Source: Bacteroides sp.
GTDB lineage: Bacteria; Bacteroidota; Bacteroidia; Bacteroidales; Bacteroidaceae
Reading direction: 5' to 3'
Assembly: GCA_030523205.1 (NCBI GenBank)
Contig: JAUNJD010000004.1
Coordinates: 1-41,232, forward strand
DNA: 41,232 nucleotides
Under the pieces are notes generated by a model. The model worked only from the letters and a program-made list of their open reading frames with translations. It had not been told where the DNA came from and ran no database searches. Below, piece after piece: positions 15,754 to 23,873 of this stretch. The position numbers and the translations under genes are program-made. Position 1 is the first letter of the stretch. Each line of letters starts with the position of its first letter.

Positions 15754-15769
15754 ATATTTCGTATCTTTG
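15740..15769 (+). promoter_or_regulatory. Promoter of the LacI-family gene
   Basis: CTTG, 18 bp, TATCTTTG at 15762-15769 fits the consensus. Its -33 region interleaves with the uxaC -33 box (15750-15753), so the two divergent promoters probably compete or are co-regulated. Confidence 0.55.
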
Positions 15770-15835
15770 CGGCAAATATTTATAATATTTAAGTTTTAAA
15801 CGTCAAACCTTAGATAGCCTTGGGCAGAAACAGGT

Positions 15836-16897
15836 ATGGAAAACAAAAATTATACCATCAAAGATATAGCACGTATGGCCGGTGTATCAGCCGGTACAGT
15901 TGACCGTGTGCTACACAACCGGGGAGACGTTTCTCAGCTTAGCAGAGAAAAAGTGCAGCGGGTTCTCGACGAAATAGATTATCATCCCAATATGTTTGCC
16001 ATTGGTCTGGCTGCCAAGAAGCCCTATCGGATAGTTTGCATTATACCTTATCATATAGAGCATGACTATTGGCATACGGTAGCCGATGGCATAGACCGGG
16101 CGGCACAGGAACTGCGTCCGTTCAACGTCAGCATATGCTATTTGTACTACAACCATGCCGATGAAGTGTCGTACGAAGAGGCGTGCAAGGCTTTGCGTCA
16201 AGAAATGGTCGATGGTGTGCTGATAGCTCCTAACTTCAAGGAAGAAACCTTGGAACTGACTACGTGGCTGGACGAGAAATCCATTCCCTATGTATTTATC
16301 GACTTCAACATCGAGCAGACACACGCTTTATGCTACATCGGACAAGATTCGCGTAGCAGTGGATACATTGCTGCTAAAATCCTGATGCGGGGCTATAAGG
16401 AAGGGCAGGAACTGGTGCTTTTCCTCAATAATCAGAAGAACAATCCTGCTGAGATTCAGATGCAACGCCGTCTGGAAGGATTCATGGAATACATAGCCGA
16501 GGCGCATGATGCCATGGTGATACACGATGTGGTGTTGCAGAAGGAAGATGCCGAAGCCAACCGATGCATATTGGACGAGTTCTTTACCCTGCATCCGAAG
16601 GTCATGCTCGGTGTCGTATTCAATTCGCGCGTCTATCAAGTGGCCGACTACCTGCACGAGAGTGGACGTAAGCTTGAAGGGCTGCTAGGTTACGACCTCT
16701 TGCAGAAGAATGTGGACTATCTGAACTCGGGTGAAGTGAATGAACTCATCGGGCAGCGTCCCGGCCTGCAAGGCTATTGTGGCGTGAAGGCTTTGTGCAA
16801 TCATGTGGTCTTCAAGAAACCGGTGACCCCCGTGAAGTATATGCCCATCGACATCTTGGTGAAGGAAAACATTAGCTTTTATTTCGAACTGGAGTGA
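15836..16897 (+). CDS. LacI-family transcriptional regulator of the hexuronate genes
   Basis: DNA-binding regulator of 353 residues. The N-terminal LacI helix-turn-helix is YTIKDIARMAGVSAGTVDRV (residues 5-24), followed by the hinge-helix region (HPNMFAIGLA, about 51-60). The rest is a periplasmic-binding-protein-like effector domain (about 64-340), which would bind a sugar-acid inducer. Its place between divergent uxaC and co-directional uxaB makes hexuronate control very likely; whether it represses or activates is not visible. uxaB follows after 88 bp without a recognisable promoter, so lacI-uxaB are probably co-transcribed. Confidence 0.92.
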   Translation: MENKNYTIKDIARMAGVSAGTVDRVLHNRGDVSQLSREKVQRVLDEIDYHPNMFAIGLAAKKPYRIVCIIPYHIEHDYWHTVADGIDRAAQELRPFNVSICYLYYNHADEVSYEEACKALRQEMVDGVLIAPNFKEETLELTTWLDEKSIPYVFIDFNIEQTHALCYIGQDSRSSGYIAAKILMRGYKEGQELVLFLNNQKNNPAEIQMQRRLEGFMEYIAEAHDAMVIHDVVLQKEDAEANRCILDEFFTLHPKVMLGVVFNSRVYQVADYLHESGRKLEGLLGYDLLQKNVDYLNSGEVNELIGQRPGLQGYCGVKALCNHVVFKKPVTPVKYMPIDILVKENISFYFELE

Positions 16898-16985
16898 GGC
16901 GACTCTAGGAATAGAAGTGATGATAAAAACTTATAGAAGAAAGATTTATAGATAAACATACATAACTAATTAAATCATTTTAAAA

Positions 16986-18464
16986 ATGAAAGCATTAAAC
17001 AAATTGACGGCTCCTAAGTCCGTAGCACCCGAAAGAATCATCCAGTTTGGTGAAGGTAATTTCCTCCGCGCATTTGTAGATTGGATTGTTTACAACATGA
17101 ATCAGAAAACCGATTTCAATAGTAGTGTAGTGGTGGTTCAGCCCATCGGAAGAGGTATGGCTGAATGGTTGAACGGACAGGACTGTCTGTATCACGTCAA
17201 TCTGCAAGGACGCCTGAACGGTGAGGCCGTAAACAGCCTGACCCGTATCGATTGCATCAGCCGCGCCTTGAATCCTTATTCGCAGAATGCCGCCTTCATG
17301 GCATTGGCCGACCAACCGGAAATGCGTTTCGTCATCTCCAACACGACGGAAGCCGGTATTGCCTTCGACCCCAGCTGCAAGCTTTCTGATGCTCCGGCTG
17401 CTTCTTATCCGGGCAAGCTGACCCAGTTGCTCTATCGTCGTTTCAAGACCTTCAAGGGCGACAAGAACAAAGGTCTCATCATCATGCCTTGCGAACTTAT
17501 CTTCTTGAACGGACACCACCTGAAGGAATGCATCTACCAGTACATCGAACTGTGGAAGGAAGACTTCGGTGCCGACTACGAGAAGTTCAAGACTTGGTTC
17601 ACCAAGTATTGCTACGTTTGCGCTACGTTGGTTGATCGTATCGTTCCGGGATTCCCCCGCAAAGAGATAGACCAGATTCAGAAGAAGATTTGTTATGCCG
17701 ACAATCTCGTTGTACAGGCCGAAATCTTCCACTTGTGGGTAATCGAGGCTGCCGAGAACCTGTCTCTCCGTCAGTTGGCCGATGAGTTCCCCGCCAACAA
17801 GGCCGGTCTGAATGTGCTCTTCGTGAAGTCCGAAGCTCCGTACCACGAAAGAAAGGTTACTCTGCTGAATGGTCCTCACACCGTACTTTCTCCGGTGGCT
17901 TACCTCAGCGGTGTAAACATCGTGCGCGACGCTTGCAACCATCCGGTTATCGGCAAGTACATCCACAAGGTGCAGTTCGACGAGCTGATGCAGACGCTGA
18001 ACTTGCCTATGGACGAACTGAAGCAGTTTGCTTCCGACGTATTGGAGCGTTTCAATAACCCGTACGTTGACCATCAGGTGACCAGCATCATGCTGAACTC
18101 CTTCCCGAAATTCCAGACTCGCGACCTGCCGGGCTTGAAGGTTTACTTGGAGCGCAAGGGCGAACTGCCGAAGGGGCTTGTTCTGGGCTTGGCTGCCATC
18201 ATCACTTACTACAAGGGTGGTGTACGTGCCGACGGTGCCGAAATTGTTCCGAACGATGCTCCCGAAATCATGCAGTTGCTGAAAGACCTTTGGGCAACGG
18301 GCGATACCCGCAAGGTTGCCGAAGGCGTATTGGCTGCCAAGGACCTCATCTGGGGTGAACATGGCGACTTGAATGCCATCCCGGGCCTGACTGACATGGT
18401 TACTGATTTCTTGAACTCTATCCAAGAGAAAGGTATGCTCGATACGGTGAAGAGCATCCTTTGA
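16986..18464 (+). CDS. uxaB: Tagaturonate reductase / altronate oxidoreductase
   Basis: NAD(H)-dependent oxidoreductase of the long-chain mannitol dehydrogenase family, reducing D-tagaturonate to D-altronate in galacturonate catabolism. The 492 residues comprise an N-terminal Rossmann domain starting with IIQFGEGNFLRAF (19-31) and a helical C-terminal catalytic domain. The family catalytic pattern K-x4-N-x2-H is present as K290, N295 and H298 in KVTLLNGPH. Its closest relative by function, UxuB (fructuronate reductase), is similar, but UxaC/UxaB linkage and length favour UxaB. It follows the LacI-family gene and ends with a strong terminator. Confidence 0.93.
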   Translation: MKALNKLTAPKSVAPERIIQFGEGNFLRAFVDWIVYNMNQKTDFNSSVVVVQPIGRGMAEWLNGQDCLYHVNLQGRLNGEAVNSLTRIDCISRALNPYSQNAAFMALADQPEMRFVISNTTEAGIAFDPSCKLSDAPAASYPGKLTQLLYRRFKTFKGDKNKGLIIMPCELIFLNGHHLKECIYQYIELWKEDFGADYEKFKTWFTKYCYVCATLVDRIVPGFPRKEIDQIQKKICYADNLVVQAEIFHLWVIEAAENLSLRQLADEFPANKAGLNVLFVKSEAPYHERKVTLLNGPHTVLSPVAYLSGVNIVRDACNHPVIGKYIHKVQFDELMQTLNLPMDELKQFASDVLERFNNPYVDHQVTSIMLNSFPKFQTRDLPGLKVYLERKGELPKGLVLGLAAIITYYKGGVRADGAEIVPNDAPEIMQLLKDLWATGDTRKVAEGVLAAKDLIWGEHGDLNAIPGLTDMVTDFLNSIQEKGMLDTVKSIL

Positions 18465-18488
18465 TTCCTGATTTGATAAAACTATGGG

Positions 18489-18522
18489 ATGGGGCAGGGC
18501 TTTGGCTTTGCCCCATTTTTTT
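18489..18522 (+). terminator. Terminator of lacI-uxaB
   Basis: Perfect stem ATGGGGCA / TGCCCCAT with a 12-nt loop, followed by seven T (18516-18522), 25 bp after the uxaB stop. Confidence 0.88.
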
Positions 18523-18628
18523 GTGGATGCAGAAGGAGTTGTTTCTTCCCAAACGGGCATGGCGGACTGATTGCACAGATTAAAACTGTCTTTTTGATTG
18601 CTTATGGGCAGTTTCCTGCTTCAATATG

Positions 18629-18658
18629 TTTGATATTCCAATATTAAAAGTATATTTG
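18629..18658 (+). promoter_or_regulatory. Promoter of the symporter operon
   Basis: TTTG, 18 bp, TATATTTG matches the consensus and lies about 57 bp upstream of the small-peptide ATG at 18715. It makes the symporter transcriptionally separate from uxaB. Confidence 0.6.
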
Positions 18659-18714
18659 CAACTTAATTTCATGAATTAAGCACATTAGTTAACTCTTAAA
18701 AGCAACACTTTTTT

Positions 18715-18855
18715 ATGTTTGGAATAAGCGACCCCGGCATTTGGCTGGCTTATCTATTGGCATTAGCCTGCTTGTTATACTCCGTTTGGTACGGAGTGAC
18801 CCGTTGGAACAAAGATGATGAAGATAGTACCCACCTGCAAAATCCGAAGCCATGA
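18715..18855 (+). CDS. 46-aa symporter small accessory membrane protein
   Basis: Very short gene whose stop overlaps the symporter start as ATGA. The peptide begins MFGISDPGIWLAYLLALACL, continues with a hydrophobic segment to about residue 30 (one membrane helix), and ends in a charged, soluble tail (RWNKDDEDSTH...). The N-terminal (I)xDPxIWLAYLL pattern and the position immediately upstream of a sodium:solute symporter match the small accessory proteins found with such symporters. Its likely role is a subunit stabilising or assisting the symporter; this rests on context and pattern. Coupled translation implies balanced synthesis. Confidence 0.82.
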   Translation: MFGISDPGIWLAYLLALACLLYSVWYGVTRWNKDDEDSTHLQNPKP

Positions 18856-20411
18856 GTACACTGACCCTAGGAATCGTCGTTATCATCTATATGTTCGTCC
18901 TGGCATGGCTGGGATACATCGGTTACAAACAGACGCGGAACGCCAGCGATTACCTGCTGGGTGGACGCAAGGTGAGTTCGGTCATCATGGCTCTTTCGTA
19001 CGGAGCCACGTTTATTTCAGCATCGGCCATCGTAGGTTTCGGAGGAGTGGCGGCTACTTTCGGCATGGGCATCCAGTGGCTCTGCCTGCTCAATATGTTC
19101 ATGGGAGTGGTCATAGCCTTTATCATATTTGGCCGTAGTACCCGCAGGTTGGGCGAGAAGTATAACGCCCGCACTTTTCCGCAATTGTTGGGATTGCATT
19201 ACCAATCGCGCACGATACAGATTTTTATCGCTGCCATCATCTTCATCGGAATGCCTCTGTATGCGGCTGTCGTGATGAAGGGTGGGGCGGTTTTCATCGA
19301 GCAGATGTTCCACATTGATTTGCACTTCGCTTTGCTGATATTCACATTGATAGTAGCGGCATACGTCATCACGGGCGGCATCAAGGGCGTGCTCTATACC
19401 GATGCCCTGCAAGCTGTCATTATGTTCGCCTGTATGCTGTTCCTCCTGTTCTGGTTCTATCGGATTATGGGAATGGGATTCGTCGAAGCCAACCGTGAGC
19501 TGACGGAAATAGCTCCGCTCGTGCCCGAACGCTTCAAGGAAGTGGGCCATCAGGGATGGACGGCAATGCCCGTTACGGGGTCTCCGCAATGGTACACGTT
19601 GGTCACTACCCTCATTTTGGGCGTAGGCATTGGCTGCTTGGCCCAACCGCAGTTGGTAGTGCGCTTCATGATGGTGGAGAGTAGCAAGCAGTTGAACCGT
19701 GGCGTACTGATAGGCTGCCTTTTCCTCATCATAACGGTAGGTGCCATTTATCATGTAGGTGCCTTGTCCAACCTGTTCTTCTTGAAGACAGAAGGTGTCG
19801 TGGCATCAGAGGCCATCAAGGATATGGATAAGATAATTCCTTTGTTTATCGACCGTGCCATGCCCGAATGGTTTGGTGCCGTGTTCATGCTATGCATCTT
19901 GTCGGCCAGTATGTCAACGTTGAGTGCGCAGTTTCACACGATGGGTGCATCGTTCGGTGCCGATATGTTTCCGGGGCTGGGACGGCGGAAAAATCCCAAT
20001 TCAACGATGGGAGTACGTATCGGTGTACTCTGTTCCATTCTGCTCAGCTATGTCATCTGCTATACGTTGAGTGCGGGTATCATTGCACGCGGCACGGCCC
20101 TTTTCATGGGTATTTGTGCGGCAACTTTCCTTCCGGCTTACTTCTGCTCGCTGTTTTGGAAGAAGGCCACCAAGCAGGGTGCTTTGGCCAGCCTTTGGAC
20201 GGGTGCCTTGGCCAGCCTGTTTGCCATGCTGTTTCTGCACAAAGCCGAGGCAGGTGCCATCGGGCTTTGCAAGGCCTTGTTCGGCAAGGATGTGCTTATC
20301 GATGTCTATCCTTGGTATGCCATCGACCCGATTCTGTTTGCTTTGCCACTGTCCGCCTTGGCAATCTACGTGGTGAGTAGAATGACTGCCAATCGAGAAT
20401 CCCGGCCGTGA
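18852..20411 (+). CDS. Sodium:solute symporter (SSS family)
   Basis: Inner-membrane Na+-coupled solute transporter of 519 residues with about 13 membrane segments and the SSS fold. Family features include SYGATFISASAIVGFGGVAA (about 49-68), with small and hydroxylated residues lining the first core helix, and the ITGGIKGVLYTDALQAVIMF stretch (about 173-192), the classical SSS motif. The substrate is unknown; uptake of a sugar acid or other organic acid would fit the neighbouring hexuronate genes, but no uxa-type operator was seen upstream and a terminator separates the units. It overlaps the 46-aa accessory gene by 4 nt. Confidence 0.93.
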   Translation: MSTLTLGIVVIIYMFVLAWLGYIGYKQTRNASDYLLGGRKVSSVIMALSYGATFISASAIVGFGGVAATFGMGIQWLCLLNMFMGVVIAFIIFGRSTRRLGEKYNARTFPQLLGLHYQSRTIQIFIAAIIFIGMPLYAAVVMKGGAVFIEQMFHIDLHFALLIFTLIVAAYVITGGIKGVLYTDALQAVIMFACMLFLLFWFYRIMGMGFVEANRELTEIAPLVPERFKEVGHQGWTAMPVTGSPQWYTLVTTLILGVGIGCLAQPQLVVRFMMVESSKQLNRGVLIGCLFLIITVGAIYHVGALSNLFFLKTEGVVASEAIKDMDKIIPLFIDRAMPEWFGAVFMLCILSASMSTLSAQFHTMGASFGADMFPGLGRRKNPNSTMGVRIGVLCSILLSYVICYTLSAGIIARGTALFMGICAATFLPAYFCSLFWKKATKQGALASLWTGALASLFAMLFLHKAEAGAIGLCKALFGKDVLIDVYPWYAIDPILFALPLSALAIYVVSRMTANRESRP

Positions 20412-20445
20412 GCTCTGATTATACAAAGAACTATTCAATTGACAG

Positions 20446-20479
20446 GGAGGCGCATCATCGCGGTGCGTCTCCTTTTTTT
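20446..20479 (+). terminator. Terminator of the symporter operon
   Basis: Stem GGAGGCGCA / TGCGTCTCC (one G-T pair), 9-nt loop, then seven T, 35 bp after the symporter stop. Confidence 0.88.
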
Positions 20480-20686
20480 AATATCCGGCATAGGGATTCA
20501 CAGAATAGATTCCGGTATCACATAGGTATCACAAATAGGATGCTGGCATCGGTCGGACATGAGTGCCGGGCAGGACATAGCTTGCCGTTCGATGCCTTTC
20601 TGAAGCTCAATTTGTATCAACTTTTTTCTTTCCTCATATAGGCTATTTGTACATCTGCAACTATCTGATAATGAGCTACGTTGGGT
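20480..20686. other. Gene-free spacer
   Basis: About 200 bp after the terminator with no supported gene. Short open frames on both strands (77 and 63 codons) have no recognisable protein features. Nothing else seen. Confidence 0.6.
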
Positions 20687-20755
20687 CATCCTATTTCAGT
20701 CCCTGACTGAAATAGGATGAGTCCCTGAGTGATATGGTTTCACTCAGGGACTCAT
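20687..20755. repeat. Two adjoining perfect 15-bp hairpins
   Basis: First inverted repeat: 20687-20701 with 20705-20719 (CATCCTATTTCAGTC, 3-nt loop). Second: 20717-20731 with 20741-20755 (ATGAGTCCCTGAGTG, 9-nt loop). They share the bases ATG at 20717-20719 and the sequence AGTCCCTGA occurs in both, so each could pair alternatively with the other. A T-rich stretch follows on the plus strand. They may be a second terminator or a small structured RNA; function unknown. Confidence 0.8.
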
Positions 20756-20830
20756 TGTTTTCCTATTTTTGTGTTGATATTTTTCTTATTTTTATTCTGT
20801 GTCATTGGTCGTTGAAATCCGGCATACAAC

Positions 20831-20861
20831 AAAAAAGGCGACTACCGAAGTAACCGCCTTT
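20831..20861 (-). terminator. Terminator of tRNA-Arg with UUCG tetraloop
   Basis: On the minus strand a 12-bp stem (AAAGGCGGTTAC / GTAGTCGCCTTT, two G-T pairs) is closed by a C(UUCG)G tetraloop and followed by a T run (20831-20836 on the plus strand as A). Confidence 0.88.
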
Positions 20862-20863
20862 CG

Positions 20864-20937
<74 letters not shown>

Positions 20938-20953
20938 ATCCTTAAATGCGGTG

Positions 20954-20983
20954 CAAAGGTACGCTTTTTTGTGAATATGGCAA
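20954..20983 (-). promoter_or_regulatory. Promoter of tRNA-Arg
   Basis: The minus strand reads a TTG -33 core, 19 bp, then TACCTTTG, the same -7 box as the tRNA-Lys promoter, 16 bp before the tRNA 5' end. Confidence 0.6.
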
Positions 20984-21131
20984 GCGTTTGCCAATAAAAT
21001 ATTTCACAGAGGGATGAAAAAGAGTGCTGAAGGGTCTTCAAGATGCCCCGAAAGGCCTTTCCAACGGGTGTTTTTACGTTCTACAACAACTGTTATTACT
21101 CTACTAAAAACCACAAAAAAGATAAATTTTT

Positions 21132-21162
21132 TTTGTGCCTATTTTTTTGCCCACTATATTTG
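21132..21162 (+). promoter_or_regulatory. Promoter of the TPR-protein gene
   Basis: TTTG, 19 bp, TATATTTG is a full consensus match, about 30 bp before the ATG at 21193. Confidence 0.65.
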
Positions 21163-21192
21163 GAATACGATTTTTAAACAACTAAAAGCAAT

Positions 21193-21948
21193 ATGAAAAA
21201 ATTAATTTTGTCAATCGCGCTTTGTTGCGCAGCCACTAACTTTTTTGCACAGGAAGCTGACCCTGCTGCATTGGTAAATGAAGGAAAAACAGCTCTTGAA
21301 GCCAAGAATTATCAGGAAGCATACAACAAGTTCAGCACCTACCTGTCACAAACAAATTTCCAAGATTCTGTTATTGCCTATAATTGCGGTGTATGTGCCG
21401 ACAAAATCAAGAAACCGGCCGAGGCTGCCAAGTATTTTGATATAGCCGTGCAGAAGAAGTACAATCTGGCCAATGCGTATATCGGCAAGGCCGGTGCGTT
21501 GAAGGACTTGAAGAAGAATGACGAATACCTCGCTACTTTGAAAGAAGGATTAGAAGCTGTACCCGGAAACAAAACACTGACCAAGTTGTATGCCAACTAT
21601 TATGTAAATGCCGGTATCACAGCCCAAAAAGCCGGAAAGACGGAAGAGGCGGAAGATGCCTTCAAGCAAGTGCTGACCATCCAAGACAATAACCTGAATG
21701 CGCTTTACAGCTTGGGAACCCTTTACTACAACAACGGCGCAACGACATTGAAGAATGCCACTCCGCTGGCTACATCGGACAGAGCCAAATATGATGCAGA
21801 AGCAGCAAAGGCCGACCAAGATTTTAAGGATGCCAAAGTATATTTGGAGAAATTGGTTCCCCTGTTGTCAGCTGACAAACCTGCCCAGAAGAAGATGCTG
21901 GATAATGCCAATAACTTGCTGAAACAAGTAAATGAGCAGCTGAAATAA
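21193..21948 (+). CDS. Secreted TPR-repeat protein
   Basis: Protein of 251 residues with an Sec signal peptide (MKKLILSIALCCAATNFFA, cleavage predicted after residue 19, followed by QEADP). The mature part is helical with tetratricopeptide-like units, for example about residues 27-60 (EGKTALEAKNYQEAYNKF), 61-95 and 137-182, and is rich in Lys, Ala and Asn. It is expected to be a periplasmic scaffold; partners are unknown. It is monocistronic with its own promoter and a long terminator hairpin. Confidence 0.85.
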   Translation: MKKLILSIALCCAATNFFAQEADPAALVNEGKTALEAKNYQEAYNKFSTYLSQTNFQDSVIAYNCGVCADKIKKPAEAAKYFDIAVQKKYNLANAYIGKAGALKDLKKNDEYLATLKEGLEAVPGNKTLTKLYANYYVNAGITAQKAGKTEEAEDAFKQVLTIQDNNLNALYSLGTLYYNNGATTLKNATPLATSDRAKYDAEAAKADQDFKDAKVYLEKLVPLLSADKPAQKKMLDNANNLLKQVNEQLK

Positions 21949-21986
21949 ATGTCCTCTCGCTCGAATGTGAGAGAAAGTATAACAAG

Positions 21987-22041
21987 AAGAAGGCATCAAA
22001 AACGAAAAGATGATATCTTTCGGTTTTGATGCCTTCTTTTT
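21987..22041 (+). terminator. Long terminator hairpin after the TPR gene
   Basis: A stem of about 24 bp (AAGAAGGCATCAAAA... with ...TTTTGATGCCTTCTT; one mismatch and one bulge) followed by T residues. It lies between convergent genes and could serve both. Confidence 0.82.
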
Positions 22042-22065
22042 ATTTATGAAGTTCTTGTATTGAAG

Positions 22066-22587
22066 CTATTCGGCAACCCGCAAAATGAAGGTTGTAGCAC
22101 CAATGGTGATGATGGCTCCATCTTCAATCCGAATACGGTCTTTATCGCCCAAGATTTCATTGTTTAGGAATGTGCCGGTTAGGCTGGGGGCATCGCGCAA
22201 GGTGTAGATTAGTTTTCCTTGCTTATTGCGCTTCACATTGATGACGCAATGGTTGCGGTCCATACTCATGTCCGATGTCTCGATGGGCACTTGCACGGAG
22301 GTACCCACGCAACGGCGACCTATCATGTTGTCCCCCTCTTGCAAGGGGAGCACTTGCTTGAATCCAAATACGTTCTCGATGACGGTGATACTGCCAAAAG
22401 CTTCTTTAAATTCCGATTCGTCAGGTTTCTCTTCTTTTTGGGGAGCCTTCATCTTTGTTTTTCCCAGCCGTATGCTGAACTGCTTCTTGCAATGCTCGCA
22501 AACGAACACCAAAGACTGGCCTTCGGTATATTGGGTTTCATCAAATGTCAGGTAGTTTTCGCATTTAGGGCAACGTATTCGTTTCAT
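22066..22587 (-). CDS. Zinc-ribbon plus FHA-domain protein
   Basis: Cytoplasmic protein of 173 residues. An N-terminal zinc ribbon has C6-x2-C9 and C30-x2-C33 (CPKC and CEHC knuckles). After a charged linker (about 43-62), the C-terminal half is a forkhead-associated domain (about 66-172) with GRR at its first conserved loop and RNH, then a LNNEIL segment that matches the conserved FHA Asn. FHA domains bind phosphothreonine peptides, but no Ser/Thr kinase is nearby. It follows the HU-SPOR gene by 28 bp in the same direction without an own promoter, so the two are probably one operon. Confidence 0.88.
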   Translation of the reverse strand: MKRIRCPKCENYLTFDETQYTEGQSLVFVCEHCKKQFSIRLGKTKMKAPQKEEKPDESEFKEAFGSITVIENVFGFKQVLPLQEGDNMIGRRCVGTSVQVPIETSDMSMDRNHCVINVKRNKQGKLIYTLRDAPSLTGTFLNNEILGDKDRIRIEDGAIITIGATTFILRVAE

Positions 22588-22615
22588 GCTCTTTACATTA
22601 AGTAGTTTTGAGAAA

Positions 22616-23728
22616 TTATTTCTTCAGTACCCACGCATTCTTGTAAGCCTCGTTTTGGCGTAGCTTGTTCAGTTCCTTATAGGCTGCTGCCTCTGTATCG
22701 AACGACTGGATGCAGACACGCATCTTGCCGTCTCCGATGATGGCCTTTGAATCAGAATGTCCCTCGCCTTTCAGTTGGTCGGCCATGGCACGCGCGTCGC
22801 GTTCGGTACCCACGCTGGCTACGATGATGTGGTATCGTTTGGCAGCAGGAGTAGCTACGGCCGGTTGTTTAGGCTGGGCGGCAGGAGCTGCTGTTGGCTG
22901 CTTCACCTTCACTTCCTTTACGGCTACGGGGGCTACTGTCTTCTTAGAAGTTGCTTTAGTCTCTTTCTTCGCTTCCTTCTTGGTCTCTTTCTTCTTTTCA
23001 ACCTTTTTGGGTGATTCTGCTTTGGACTTTACGGCAATAGGGGTAGCGGCCAACGACTGTTTCTCTATTTTCTCGAACAGTTCTTGTGGCAGAAGCTGGG
23101 CATAGTTCTCTTCGGTCACTTCGGTATTGGCTATCGGAGTGGAGAGGAAGAAGAACAAAGCCACAATAGCAATCATAGCCACGGCATTGACCAAATAAGA
23201 CGGGTTAAACCGGATGGGGCGAATGACGGGTTGCCATTTGTCTGCATTGGTGTTGGCGACCGGAGCCATCGGTATAATTTTCTTTTCAGCTTCCACCTTC
23301 TTCAGGACAGGCAATTCGGACATTTCGAAACTGTCGAAACCATATAAATAAGGTGTAGCTATCTTGTGGTCGTAAGGAATGAAGTCGTACGTGTCGCGGA
23401 TGGAATAGCGCAATTCGCCTACATTGGGCAAATCGACTTTCCCGTCTTCGTGCAGAAGGGTCAGCAGTTCTTTGACTTTGCGTTCTACTATTTTGGTCGC
23501 GTCGGGGAAGTTTGTGCCATATACGGCCGCAAACGACTGAGCCAGCAATCCGTCGTTCATCTTCAACTGCGGGTTGAAGCCGATGATGCGGGTGGGGGCG
23601 AGAAACAGGTTTTCTTCCGCTATTCGGGAGGCCGGTGTGTAGTGAGCTACAAAGCCTCCCAATCCCGGAACGATGACGCAATCATTCTCCAATAATAAAA
23701 CTTCTATATGTAGTGCCAATTCATTCAT
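22616..23728 (-). CDS. HU-CCDC81 / SPOR-domain transmembrane protein
   Basis: Bacteroidetes-type bitopic protein of 370 residues from the ATG at 23728 (the frame extends 36 bp upstream, but the family begins MNELALHIEVLLL). Residues 1-75 form the HU-like CCDC81 domain (DCVIVPGLGGFVAHY core), with a second HU-like half to about 130. A single membrane helix lies at about 178-197, then a long Lys/Ala/Pro-rich linker (about 225-295), and a SPOR domain at the C-terminus (RYHIIVASVGTERDARAM, about 297-370). SPOR domains bind denuded peptidoglycan at division sites, so the topology is HU-like part in the cytoplasm and SPOR in the periplasm. Function in division or wall remodelling is inferred. Confidence 0.9.
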   Translation of the reverse strand: MNELALHIEVLLLENDCVIVPGLGGFVAHYTPASRIAEENLFLAPTRIIGFNPQLKMNDGLLAQSFAAVYGTNFPDATKIVERKVKELLTLLHEDGKVDLPNVGELRYSIRDTYDFIPYDHKIATPYLYGFDSFEMSELPVLKKVEAEKKIIPMAPVANTNADKWQPVIRPIRFNPSYLVNAVAMIAIVALFFFLSTPIANTEVTEENYAQLLPQELFEKIEKQSLAATPIAVKSKAESPKKVEKKKETKKEAKKETKATSKKTVAPVAVKEVKVKQPTAAPAAQPKQPAVATPAAKRYHIIVASVGTERDARAMADQLKGEGHSDSKAIIGDGKMRVCIQSFDTEAAAYKELNKLRQNEAYKNAWVLKK

Positions 23729-23732
23729 ACTG

Positions 23733-23740
23733 CAAAAATA
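23733..23740 (-). promoter_or_regulatory. Possible -7 box for the HU-SPOR gene
   Basis: The minus strand reads TATTTTTG only 4 bp from the ATG at 23728, so transcription would start almost at the start codon (leaderless). There is no clear -33 box, so this is tentative. Confidence 0.3.
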
Positions 23741-23837
23741 GCAGATTTGTCGGACATAGACCACTTTTGGCGGGCTTTTCTTTTGAACAAGATATAAACA
23801 ACTGTCCTTTTCTTACCTAATTGATGAGATTTTTTTC

Positions 23838-23845
23838 TAATTTTG
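23838..23845 (+). promoter_or_regulatory. Predicted -7 box for rfbC-ugd
   Basis: TAATTTTG matches TAnnTTTG, 28 bp upstream of the rfbC ATG. The -33 box is poor (ATTG at short spacing). Confidence 0.4.
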
Positions 23846-23873
23846 CATCGTTTTACAAAATATTCAGGAAACA

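Noticed and set aside
16995..18560. A 521-codon open frame on the minus strand opposite uxaB
   Set aside because: It lies antisense to a complete, well-conserved enzyme, has no protein-family features, and its length follows from the codon pattern of the sense gene.
18465..20411. Treating the symporter as part of the uxa operon
   Set aside because: A strong terminator follows uxaB, a separate promoter precedes the peptide-symporter pair, and the TAACCGTT motif is absent there; a functional link remains only possible.
20408..20689. Short open frames (77 codons plus, 63 codons minus) after the symporter
   Set aside because: The plus frame runs through a strong terminator, and neither shows a family pattern, signal or coupling to a neighbour.
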